Origin: Anodontia alba
Taxonomy: Eukaryota; Mollusca; Bivalvia; Lucinida; Lucinidae
NCBI GenBank assembly: GCA_964016985.1
Contig: OZ024829.1
Coordinates: 72,236,110 to 72,300,109, forward strand
Reading direction: 5' to 3'
Length of the DNA stretch: 64,000 bases
Made by a program: the position numbers and the translations under genes
Part shown: positions 55,441 to 64,000 of the stretch, piece after piece
Numbering within the stretch: the stretch's first letter is position 1
Layout of the letters: every line of letters starts with the position of its first letter
Notes under the pieces: generated by a model
The model's input: the letters and a program-made list of their open reading frames with translations, nothing else
Databases searched by the model: none
Told to the model about the DNA's origin: nothing

Positions 55441-55608
55441 TTCAACAGACGACATATTGAAATATTTTTCTTTCAAGAAAACAGGATTTGGCATTGCATG
55501 CAAATTGTTTCCATTGCATGAAATGTTAAATCCTGTTTTCTATTGCAAGAAATGTCAAATCTTGTTTTCTTGGAAATGAAAAAATAACGAATATTGTCCT
55601 GTGCTGAA
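55441..55608. mobile_element. Family M foldback element (copy 4, diverged)
   Basis: TTCAACAGACGACA left end and GTGCTGAA right end, with an internal AAGAAAACAGGATTTG hairpin partly duplicated on its right arm. Confidence 0.6.
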
Positions 55609-56130
55609 TTAGCCTAGAGAGTGGTAATCCAGAAGTTGCGTGTTCGATACCCTCGAGCACCAAGTGTTGTGTCCTTGGGCAAGAGGTTTTATCCTCATAA
55701 CTTAGTATTGGTTTCTATCCTGGTAGAGAATGCCTAGAATATCCGCGAGGGCATATGGCAATATAGACAAATATTTTCCTGCCGATTGCATCTCTCTTAC
55801 TCGTTAAATAAATTACGGTTTTGGTTTTGCATATCGAATGTTGAAGACACAAAAACAGAATACTTTACATGGAAACGAAAGTTCTGAAGGTTGCTGTATA
55901 AGCCAATAAATATAATGTTCTTAATGTATATACTGTAAGAGAATAACATAACATAATATTTATTTGTACCCTGATAAATGCGGGGTAAGGTCCTCACACT
56001 GAAATATTTACTGTTTTAAGGGAGCTAACTGCAATTGACTGTTTAAAGGGAATTAACTGCAATTGCTTTACGAGGCATGCCCATGCCCATGCAAAATGGG
56101 CTGGAGAACAGCATTTTTTTATGAATCACG

Positions 56131-56580
56131 TCAATAAAAAAGGGGAAAGAAACTTACTGAAGAAACCAATACTGGCTTTAATTAAGAAAAGCATATACTT
56201 GGAGGACGATCTTGAAAGACTGATTCGCAGGCTGATCTGAGTAGTCATTGGTCGCACAGGTCTTATTGTCCTAAAAGTGTTTTCCAAATTTTTATGATCC
56301 CTATTCCCCCAAATTAGTTTCATTCCGTTGACCTCTGCGGCATCTGATCTGGGTCTACACTGTTTGCATGGTCCTGTCTGTCCCAATATTAAGGTTCTTT
56401 AAATTTTTAATACGTGCCAGTTTCATACACATTTCTGACGAGAAAAGGCTTTATAAATTAAGTTTGTTTTTCTCCCGAAGCAGTTTCCCGCCTTGATTTC
56501 ACGTGACGTTACTGCTATGAGCATGTTGTTTCTTCATGCGGGGCAAGGGAAATGTTGCTTTGTGACATGCATTTTCTGGG
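56131..56580. repeat. Family K-related fragments
   Basis: CTGATCTGAGTAGTCATTGGTCG and CCTAAAAGTGTTTTCCAAAT blocks like 15960-16030, then unassigned sequence up to H8. The minus-strand ORF at 56126-56386 is not convincing. Confidence 0.4.
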
Positions 56581-56587
56581 TATTTTT

Positions 56588-58344
56588 AGCTCACCTGAGC
56601 TCTGCTCAGGATGAGCTATTGTGATCACTTTTCGTCCGTCGTCCGTCCGTGCGTCCGTCCGTCCGTGCGTCCGTCCGTTAACATTTTCAAACGACTTCTC
56701 CTCTGAAACCGCTGAGCCAATTTTGCTCAAATTTCATACGGAGCCTCCTTAGGGTGGGGGAACGAAAAATTGCTAAAATGGTCACGGTCCATTGACCAAG
56801 ATGGCCGCCACGCCCATATATGGTAAAAACCTTTAAAAATCTTCTCCTACAGAACCAAGAATGCCTTGGGGCTGAACCTTTGCAGGAATCATCGGGGACG
56901 AGAGGTCTACCAAAATTGCTAAAAGAATTTTCGTACGTTGACCTTTGACCTTTTTACGGCAAGGTCAAGTTTGCATCCCTATGCATTTGTATGGGAAAAA
57001 CTTTAAAAATCTTCTTCTCCAAAACCGAGCATGCCTTATGGCTGAATCTTTGCATATATCTTCGGGAACAGAAGAGCTACCAAAATTGCTAAAATAATGG
57101 TCGTACATTGACATTTGACCTTTTTACGATAAGGTCAATTTTGCTTCCTTATGCATTTGTATGGGAAAAATGTTCAGAATTTCAAACAACTTCTCCTCTG
57201 GAGCCTCTGGGCCAATTTTGCTCAAATTTCATATGGAGCCTCCTTAGGGTGGGGGAACGAAAAATTGCTAAAATGGTCACGGTCCATTGACCAAGATGGC
57301 CGCCACGCCCATATATGGTAAAACCTTTAAAAATCTTCTCCTACAGAACCGAGAACACCTTGGGGCTGAACCTTTGCAGGAATCATCGGGGACGGGAGGT
57401 CTACCAAAATTGCTAAAAGAATTGTCGTACGTTGACCTTTGACCTTTTTACGGCAAGGTCAAGTTTGCTTCCCTATGCATTTGTATGGGAAAAACTTTAA
57501 AAATCTTCTTCTCCAAAACCGAGCATGCCTTATGGCTGAATCTTTGCATATATCTTTGGGAACAGGAGGGCTACCAAAATTGCTAAAATAATGGTCGTAC
57601 ATTGACATTTGACCTTTTTACGATAAGGTCAATGTTGTTTCCTTATGCATTTGTATAGGAAAAATGTTCAGAATTTCAAACAACTTCTCCTCTGGAGCCT
57701 CTGGGCCAATTTTGCTCAAATTTCATATGGAGCCTCCTTAGGTAGGGGGGACAAAAGATTGCTAAAATGGTCACGGCTTGTTGACCAAGATGGGCGCCAT
57801 GCCCATATATGGTAAAAACCTTTATAAATCTTCTTCTCTAGAACCGAGGATGCTTTGGGGCTGAATGTTCGCATAAATCATCGGGTACAGGGGGTCTACC
57901 AAAATTGCTAAAATAATGGTCATACATTGACATTTGACCTTTTTACGCAAGGTCAAGTTTGCTTCCTTATGCATTTGCATGGGAAAAAACATTTAAAAAT
58001 CTTATTCTCCAAAACCAAGGATGGCTTGTGGCTGAATCTTTGCATATATCATCTGGAACGGGCGGTCTACCAAAGTTGCTAAAATAATTCATACATTGAC
58101 ATTTAACCTTTTTACGGCGAGGTCAAGTTTGCTTCTGTATGCATTTGTATGGGCCCCATACATTTTTATGGAAAAAAGTTGATAATTTCAAATGGCTTTT
58201 CCTCTGAAGCCTGCTAAGAACTGCTCAAATGATGATATTTTCATTAGTTGCGATGATAGGATTGGAAAAATGTTGCTTAACATCTGCATGTCTGCAGTGG
58301 CTTTGTCACTCAGGTGAGCGAATCGTGGCCCGTGGGCCTCTTGT
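56588..58344 (+). mobile_element. Helentron-like element H8, complete (1.76 kb)
   Basis: 5' GCTCACCTGAG (56589-56599) in a CTGAGCTCTGCTCAGG hairpin, then (GTCCGTCC)n. 3' CTCAGGTGAGC (58309-58319), hairpin GGCCC-GT-GGGCC (58327-58338), TCTTGT. The core resembles H6 (CAAGATGGCCGCCACGCCCA, CGGCAAGGTCAAGTTTGC). Sister copy of H6. Confidence 0.82.
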
Positions 58345-58370
58345 AATAATTACAATGTCCTCAATATAGA

Positions 58371-59548
58371 CACGGTCAGGAAACTTCATAATCGGAGCCA
58401 GTGGCTCTGATAAGCAAATGGAGTGTGCGTCTTCCGGAGCATGTGCGGCTCTGAATATAGCGGCTGAAAAAAGTAAACAAAAGAGGTAGGTCAGTCACTC
58501 GTCGAAAGAATCTGTTTTTGTGGGGTAGTTTTTCTCAAAAAGGAGAATTACATGCTGCTCTCAAGTCTTTTAACAGTTTTCTCACCTGATAGATAGTTTG
58601 TAAATGTGTACGATCTAGTCTGAATTACTTGTGGCGTGGGCTGATCGATGCTGAATAAACTGATCGTCGAAGGTTCAGCGACGCTATTCCCGGTTATTTT
58701 TTTCATAAAATGCATATGCACCTGGACTGTTTGGCATTTTTTATGTGTGAAATGATTGTTTGACCTGTCTCAATTACCGAAAAATAAAAATTGACAACAA
58801 ACTAATGGAAATGGAGGGCAAATAAACAATGGCTCCGATAGTGTAGGGCGGCTCTGAATATATCTGTCGGCTCTGATAGCTGAGGGTTTGCAGAACTATT
58901 ATTATAAAAGACAGCCTCTGTCCAGTTGCGAGTATTGAAGCCTTGCAGCAACGTTTGTCTCTTCTGACCTTTCGACATCTATTTTGTGCTGTAACAGTTG
59001 ATTTTTGCTCTAAAATGTCTTGACGGGGATGTACAACCTTATCAAAACAAGCACAGAAACTGATTATGGCCTCTGGTAGTGGATTTACGTGGATTTTTCT
59101 GTTTTCAAGATATGCGATGAAATCGATCACGTCACAGGTGCAATTTATGTGGTCTCGTTTTAGCGGTAGGGGTAACTATGTATGATAGGGGATAGAGACA
59201 TACATAATTCAAAATTCATATTTTGAATGTATCAATAGATGGAAATTTGCAAGATGAAGAAATAACCCATAGGGCATAATTCTAGCAAGAACAATTCCTT
59301 AGAAAGCTAAAACAAAAATAAATTTGTGAGACCAAAAATCTTGAAACATGAATTGGTCAAACTTCTTCCAAACGCCATTCTTGTAATTATTTATGGTGCT
59401 TGGTTATAACCTTAGATTTCATTCGGAGTGTTTATGGAAGAAAAGTGTCTACGTCTAGATCGCTTGTTCAGAGATTTAAAACATTATGTATGTCTTAACA
59501 TTTGCTTATCAGAGCCACTGGCTCCGATTATGAAGTTTCCTACCCGTG
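58371..59548. mobile_element. 1178-bp element with 50-bp TIRs and 5-bp duplication
   Basis: Left TIR 58371-58420 (CACGGTCAGGAAACTTCATA, then ATCGGAGCCAGTGGCTCTGA) pairs with 59499-59548; only two or three mismatches, near the outer end. ATAGA flanks both sides (58366-58370, 59549-59553). The TIR contains the palindrome GAGCCA-G-TGGCTC, and further CGGCTCTGA words recur inside (about 58447, 58850, 58868). A 118-codon minus-strand ORF (59130-58774) lies inside; I do not recognise it and doubt it is a transposase. Superfamily unassigned. Confidence 0.85.
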
Positions 59549-59553
59549 ATAGA

Positions 59554-60110
59554 TAATGTAAAAAAATAACAGTACTAATATTTATTTATACCTGGTAATG
59601 CGGGGTAAGGGTTTTACTGTTTAAAGGGAGCTAATTGCATATGCCTTGACAATGAATTTTACGAGTCGAACACAGCATTTTTTATGAATCGGAGGCGGAT
59701 CCAGGATGATTTCTAAAGGGGTTCAATTTGATCAAATTTCCGTACTTACTCTACGTATAAGGACAGACAGGCCTGAGCAAACAGTGTAGACCCAGATCAG
59801 ATGCTGCAGAACACATTTAAACCTTCACTGAAACAGTGATGTATTTAAGCAGAGATTTGTAATCAAGAACTGGAATTTACATGCATGTTTGTCACCACAA
59901 ATGGCAAAATTTGAGCACCCTTGCATCGGAAGATGATCCGAGTCTTCACTGGTTGCGCGTCTTATTGGCCTTTAAAGTGTTTTCCAAATTTCCGTGTTCT
60001 CTGTTCCCCCTAACTAGTTTCATTCCCTTTCTCTGTGGCGTCTGATCTGAGTACAGTTTGCATTGGCCTGTCTGTCCCAATACTTAGGTGCTATTAACAT
60101 GCCAGTTTCA
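59554..60110. repeat. Family K-related fragments and unassigned sequence
   Basis: ATGCGGGGTAAGGGTTTTAC and AGGGAGCTAATTGCA blocks like 11570-11650, then TGATCTGAGTACAGTTTGCA-like blocks as near 56340. No gene. Confidence 0.45.
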
Positions 60111-60780
60111 TATGCATTTCTGACGAAAAAATGCATGACATTGTGAGACGATGTGTCATGAAAAAGGAAGTCAACTCTTGCTGGTTTGGTTTTTGAATTA
60201 TCTGCCCTTGACTTAGTTGTATGTATGTACGTCCGTCCGTCCCAATTCGTGTCCGGGCCATAACTCCTAAACCGTGTGGAATATATTTATGAAACTTTAC
60301 AGGTGCATGCATGACATTGAGACAATGTGTCCTGAAAAAGGAAGACAGCCTTGCTTGTTTGGTTTTTGAATTATCTGCCCTTGACTTAGTTCCATATAGT
60401 AAACCGTGTCCGGGCCATAACTCCTAAACCGTATGGAATATATTTATGAAACTTTACAGGTGCATGCATGACATTGAGAAGATGTGTCATGAAAAAGGAA
60501 GACAACTCTTGCTTGTTTGGTTTTTGAATTATCTGCCCTTGACTTAGTTCCATATATATATATATAGTAAACCGTGTGTGGGCCATAACTCTAAACCATA
60601 TGGAATATATGTATGAAAATTTACAGATGCATGCATGACATTGAGGCGATGTGTAATGAACATGGAAGACAAGTCTTGCTTATTTGGTTTATGAATTATC
60701 TGCCCGTGACTACATATGTAACCTTTTTCTGAATGGCATTTTGGCGGGGGCATCCGTGTCATATGGACACTTTTTCTAGT
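60110..60780 (+). mobile_element. Helentron-like element, 5'-truncated, 175-bp array
   Basis: Four units with GGGCCATAACTCCTAAACCG, TATTTATGAAACTTTACAGG, TGCATGCATGACATTGAGA and TTTTTGAATTATCTGCCC. Ends GGCGGGGGCATCC, hairpin GTGTC-ATATG-GACAC, TTTTTCTAGTTGT, the same end type as at 30585. Confidence 0.6.
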
Positions 60781-60868
60781 TGTAATCTATACTGGAAATG
60801 AGTATGTTCCAGAATTGCGTTTTGTCGCCTGGTGGCGTATCTGAGCAGACCCATGAGAATCTACAGTA

Positions 60869-62325
60869 CAGCTCAGGTGGTTTTTCAAAATCCCCCCCGA
60901 ACCGGTGGAGTTGATTTTTTAGCCCACCGCGGATCTTCCTGATACCCCACTCCAATTCCCACCGCGACGGATTTTTTGTCCACTGCATTTCCGCCGAGTT
61001 CCCTCCGCAAAACCACCCACTTACCTGTAGAACTCCGCGGTGGGCAAAAGTTTATCCTGGCGAGCTCGCAATGAAAGATTAGTGACGTCAGAATGATTGA
61101 CAGCTCCGAATTTTTCCGAGTTTGCATGGGGAGGAAATCGGAACCTTTATTTTGCTTACGCATCATTTGGCTGATTTGCAGCTGAATAAATACAGAAATA
61201 TTTCTACCTAGAGATTAAAAAGAAAAAAAAAAAAAAAAGAATTTATGAATAAAACAAGAAATAAAAAATAAGGTATTTCTGTTTGTTTATATCTTACCTT
61301 GTACCCAGGTACTTAAAGGGGCGCTTCTGCTATCTTAGAGGCTTTTATTTGGAGACCAACGAGCATCGTCCCGGAAAAAAAAATACGAGTAATGCCACGT
61401 AGACGGACGCATTAATCTCCGATGGTCAGGATCGTGCATTCGATCCTCACAGATTGAGCGATTTATCATGAAACACATGTATTTGCTACGGTCATTCGCT
61501 CCTTCCACTGCTTCAAGATTGGCAGTTACAAGTTTCTGGCGGAAGGGAGTTCAGTATACTAGTTAACAACTTATTGTATAAGCATGCCCCCCTCTGTATT
61601 GGCGCGATTCATAAAAAATGCTCTTCCCCATTCCATTTCGCAGTAAGATGCGCCGTCCGACTGGAGACCAGGAGGTCGCGGGTTCAACCCCCATCGAGGT
61701 CGGCAACATTCTTTCGTGGAGATTGATCTTGAAATATTGTCCTCGGTCATTCTCTCCCTTCCGCTGATTCAAGAAGGGCAATTGTCAGTTTCTGGCAAAA
61801 GAATGTGCGCAATACTGGTTAACCGCTTAGAGGACTAAGCTTGCCCAGTAAACGTGTGGTTAGGTAAACTGACTGCACTCGACATGACCCCATTGGGTTG
61901 ACTGGGCCGTAAAACCTCAACACAAACAAACAAACATTCCATTTCGCATAGATCAGATGCGTAAAGCAATTGCAGTTAACTCCCTTTTAAGTCAGTTACA
62001 GTTAGCTCCCTTAAATCAGTAAAACCTGCAGTGTGAGTACCTTACCCAGCATTTATCAGGGTACAAATGAATACTTTGTTACGTTATTCTCTTACAGTAT
62101 AATACATTAATAACATTATATTTATTGGCTTATACAGCAATCTTCAGAACTTTCGTTTCCATGTAAAGTGTTCTGTTTTTGTGGCTTCAATATATGCGAT
62201 ATGCAAAACCAAGACCGTAATTTATTTAACGAGTAAAAGAGACGCATTGTATAAACCTAGCGCATCGGCGGGAAAGCGTCTTCTGGGCTAATTCAGCAGA
62301 CGACAGATTGAATTCGTTTTCTTTT
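60869..62325 (-). mobile_element. Family K element K10, inverted relative to K3, with SINE1 inside
   Basis: Begins with the K terminus CAGCTCAGGTGGTTTTTCAA (60869) and runs to the family M end TTCAGCAGACGACAG (about 62292). It is the reverse complement of about 22810-24267, including the identical SINE1 insertion (61643-61935). The far end is truncated next to the Helentron-like element that starts at 62329. Confidence 0.8.
61643..61935 (+). mobile_element. SINE1 copy in K10, full-length type
   Basis: Flanked by ATTCCATTTCGCA (61630-61642 and 61936-61948), a perfect 13-bp duplication. Head GTAAGATGCGCCGTCCGACT, box B GGTTCAACCCC, body about 290 bp, A/C-rich tail. Best reference copy of this family in the window. 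Box A is not recognisable, so either the head is a truncated tRNA or box A has diverged. Confidence 0.92.
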
Positions 62326-62328
62326 TTT

Positions 62329-64000
62329 AGCTCACCTGAGCACGAAGTGCTCATGGTGAGCTATTGTGGTCAGTCAATGTCCGTCGTCCGTCGTTCTTCA
62401 TGCGTCGTCCGTCGTGCGGCGTCAACAATTGCTTTAAAAGCCTACTCCTCCTACATCCCTGGGCCAATTGACTTGATACTTGGTAGGAAGCATCGGGGTG
62501 ACTTGTAGATCAAAAATAGCTAAAATCGTTCCGATCGGAAATCCAAGATGGCCGCCATCTTGAAAATCTATTTTTCGCTTCTCCTCCTGAACCGAAAGGC
62601 CAATTGACTCCAAACTTGCTAGGAACCATCAGGGTGACTTGTAGATCAAAAATAGCTAAAATCGTGCCGATCAGAAATCCAAGATGGCTGCCATGACCGC
62701 CATCTTGAAAATCTATTTTTCGCTTCTTCTCCTGAACCGAAAGGCCAGTTGACTCCAAACTTGCTAGGAAGCATCAGGGTGACTTGTAGATAAAAAATAG
62801 CTTAAATCGTGCCGATCGGAAATCCATGATGGCCGCCATCTTGAAAATCTATTTTTCGCTTGTTCTCCTGAACCGAAAGGCCAATTGACTCCAAACTTGC
62901 TAGGAAGCATCAGGGTGACTTGTAGATCAAAAGTAGCTAAAATCATGCCGATCAGAAATCCAAGATGGCCACCATGGCTGCCATCTCGAAAATCTATTTT
63001 TCGCTTCTACTCCTAAACCCAAAAGCCAATTGACTCCAAACTTGGTAGGAGGCATTGGGGTGACTTATACATCAAAAATAGCTAAAATCGTGCCTATCGG
63101 AAATCCAAGATGGCCGCCATGGCCGCCATCTTGAAAATCTATTTTTCGCTTCTTCTCCTGAACCGAAAGGCCAGTTGACTCCAAACTTGGTAGGAAGCAT
63201 CGGGGTGACTTGTAGATCAAAAATAGCTAAAATCATGTCGATCGTAAAACCAGGATGGGCGCCATGGCAGCCATCTTGAAAATCTATTTTTCGCTTCTTC
63301 TCCTGAACCGAAAGGCCAGTTGACTCGAAACTTGGTCTGGCAAAAGAATGTGCACAATACTGGTTAACCGCTTAGAGGACTAAGCCTGCCCAGTAAATGT
63401 GTGGTTAGGTAAACTGACCGCGCTCGACATGACCCCATTGGGTTGACTGGGCCGTAAAACCTCAACACAAACAAACAAACTCGAAACTTGGTAGGAAGCA
63501 TTTGGGTGACTTGTATATCAAAAATAGCTAAAATCATGCCGATCGTAAATCCAAGATGGCCGCCATGGCGGCTATCTTGAAAATCTATTTTTTCGCTTCT
63601 TCTCCTAAACTCAAAAGTCACTTGACTCGAAACTTAGTAGGAAGCATCAGGGTGACTTGTAGATCAAATATATATCAGAAATCCCAGATGGCCAGCATGG
63701 CCGCCATCTTGAAAATCTATATTTAGCTTCTTCTCCTGCACCGAAAGGACAATTGTCTCCAAACTTTGAAGGAGACATTGGGGTGACTTGTAGATCAAAA
63801 ATAGCTAAAATCGTGCCAATCGGATATCCAAGATGGCTGCCATGGCAGCCATCTTGAAAATCTATTTTTCGTCTCTTCTCCTGAACTGAAAGGCCAGTTG
63901 ACTCGAAACTTGGTAGGAAGCATTGGGGTGACTCGTAGATCAAAAATAGCTAAAATCGTGCCGATCGTAAATCCAAGCTGGCTGCCATTTAGAGTTTGTT
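62329..64000 (+). mobile_element. Helentron-like element H9, array A, runs off the window
   Basis: 5' GCTCACCTGAG (62330-62340) with its hairpin after a T run, GTCCGTCGTCC-rich spacer, then about ten array A units to the window end. 63010-63990 is colinear with 31080-31920, differing by a SINE1 insertion (63337-63478). Minus-strand ORFs here are array artefacts. Confidence 0.82.
63337..63478 (+). mobile_element. SINE1 fragment with 14-bp target-site duplication
   Basis: ACTCGAAACTTGGT flanks both ends (63323-63336, 63479-63492). The empty site is visible at about 31384-31412 in the homologous array. Insert: the last 142 bp of SINE1. Confidence 0.95.

Larger units (their letters stand above)
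54079..56130 (+). repeat. Family K composite repeat, copy K7
   Basis: Colinear with K1/K3: CAATATAAATGACGTACTG, GGCGCTTCTGCTATCAAA, SINE2 (54346-54493), AAGTTACAGAGCGGACACAA, family M (55441-55608), a tRNA-SINE-like remnant (GTGTTCGATACCC, about 55640), then the TTACGGTTTTGGTTTTGCAT block to 56130. Confidence 0.7.

Noticed and set aside
58774..59130. 118-codon ORF as a transposase
   Set aside because: No DDE/D or other catalytic pattern, no zinc finger, far shorter than transposases; kept only as an unrecognised ORF inside the 1178-bp element.

Overview
The window looks like a stretch of a repeat-dominated metazoan genome, most likely a marine bivalve mollusc (inference). The reasons are the DIRS-like tyrosine-recombinase retrotransposons, the many non-autonomous elements with central tandem arrays (the layout of bivalve 'pearl' elements and of Helentron-associated HINEs), the SINE tails, and the eukaryotic splice signal. 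Nearly every base I can explain is mobile DNA, and I found no intact ordinary gene. The one plausible host-gene trace is a 20-codon first exon at 6809-6868. It encodes a mitochondrial presequence resembling ATP synthase subunit alpha and ends at a GT donor.

Layout. 1-6240: a decayed two-ORF LINE on the minus strand. ORF1 combines an RNase H1-type hybrid-binding fold, a PHD-like finger, a coiled coil and an SGNH hydrolase; ORF2 is EN-RT. 6480-6870: a LINE tail, then the host exon. 7313-8562: a TIR element built from a repeated 15-mer. 8907-12000: SINE, a long composite repeat (here called family K) and family N. 12306-14760: a Helentron-like element with a 128-bp array carrying perfect IR3 nuclear-receptor palindromes. 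14775-15933: two small DNA transposons. 17270-26130: a DIRS-like retrotransposon on the minus strand (small Cys-rich ORF, gag-like, RT-RNase H, tyrosine recombinase), split inside gag by a 3.85-kb family K element with terminal inverted repeats. 26340-30770: family K and N fragments, a (GA)n tract and unassigned DNA.

30950-49300: wall-to-wall Helentron-like elements and their arrays, often abutting head to tail, with a second DIRS-like relic (dead tyrosine recombinase, split terminal repeats, 130-bp palindrome) at 41901-44222. 49600-50570: 5' end of a third DIRS-like copy (plus strand) with the same small Cys-rich ORF and the same pair of CCAAT boxes at the same 31-bp spacing. 51640-56390: more family K and two tandem arrays. 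56588-58344: a complete Helentron-like element. 58371-59548: a 1.18-kb element with near-perfect 50-bp TIRs. 60869-62325: family K inverted relative to 22830-24267, sharing the same SINE insertion. 62329-64000: start of another Helentron-like element containing a SINE with a 14-bp target-site duplication.

How the parts relate. The autonomous machinery visible here (LINE EN-RT, DIRS RT and recombinase) is broken. No Helitron Rep/helicase or DNA transposase is encoded in the window, so the Helentron-like, hAT-like and family K elements must have been mobilised from elsewhere. Nested insertions and empty sites give relative ages: SINE1 entered family K before K was copied; K entered the DIRS gag; the 1.1-kb Helentron-like element entered a pre-existing 165-bp array. 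Several arrays carry palindromes matching known metazoan transcription-factor sites (IR3/ERE, CRE, RFX X-box, YY1-like, DR4). These matches are seen in the sequence; any regulatory role is untested.
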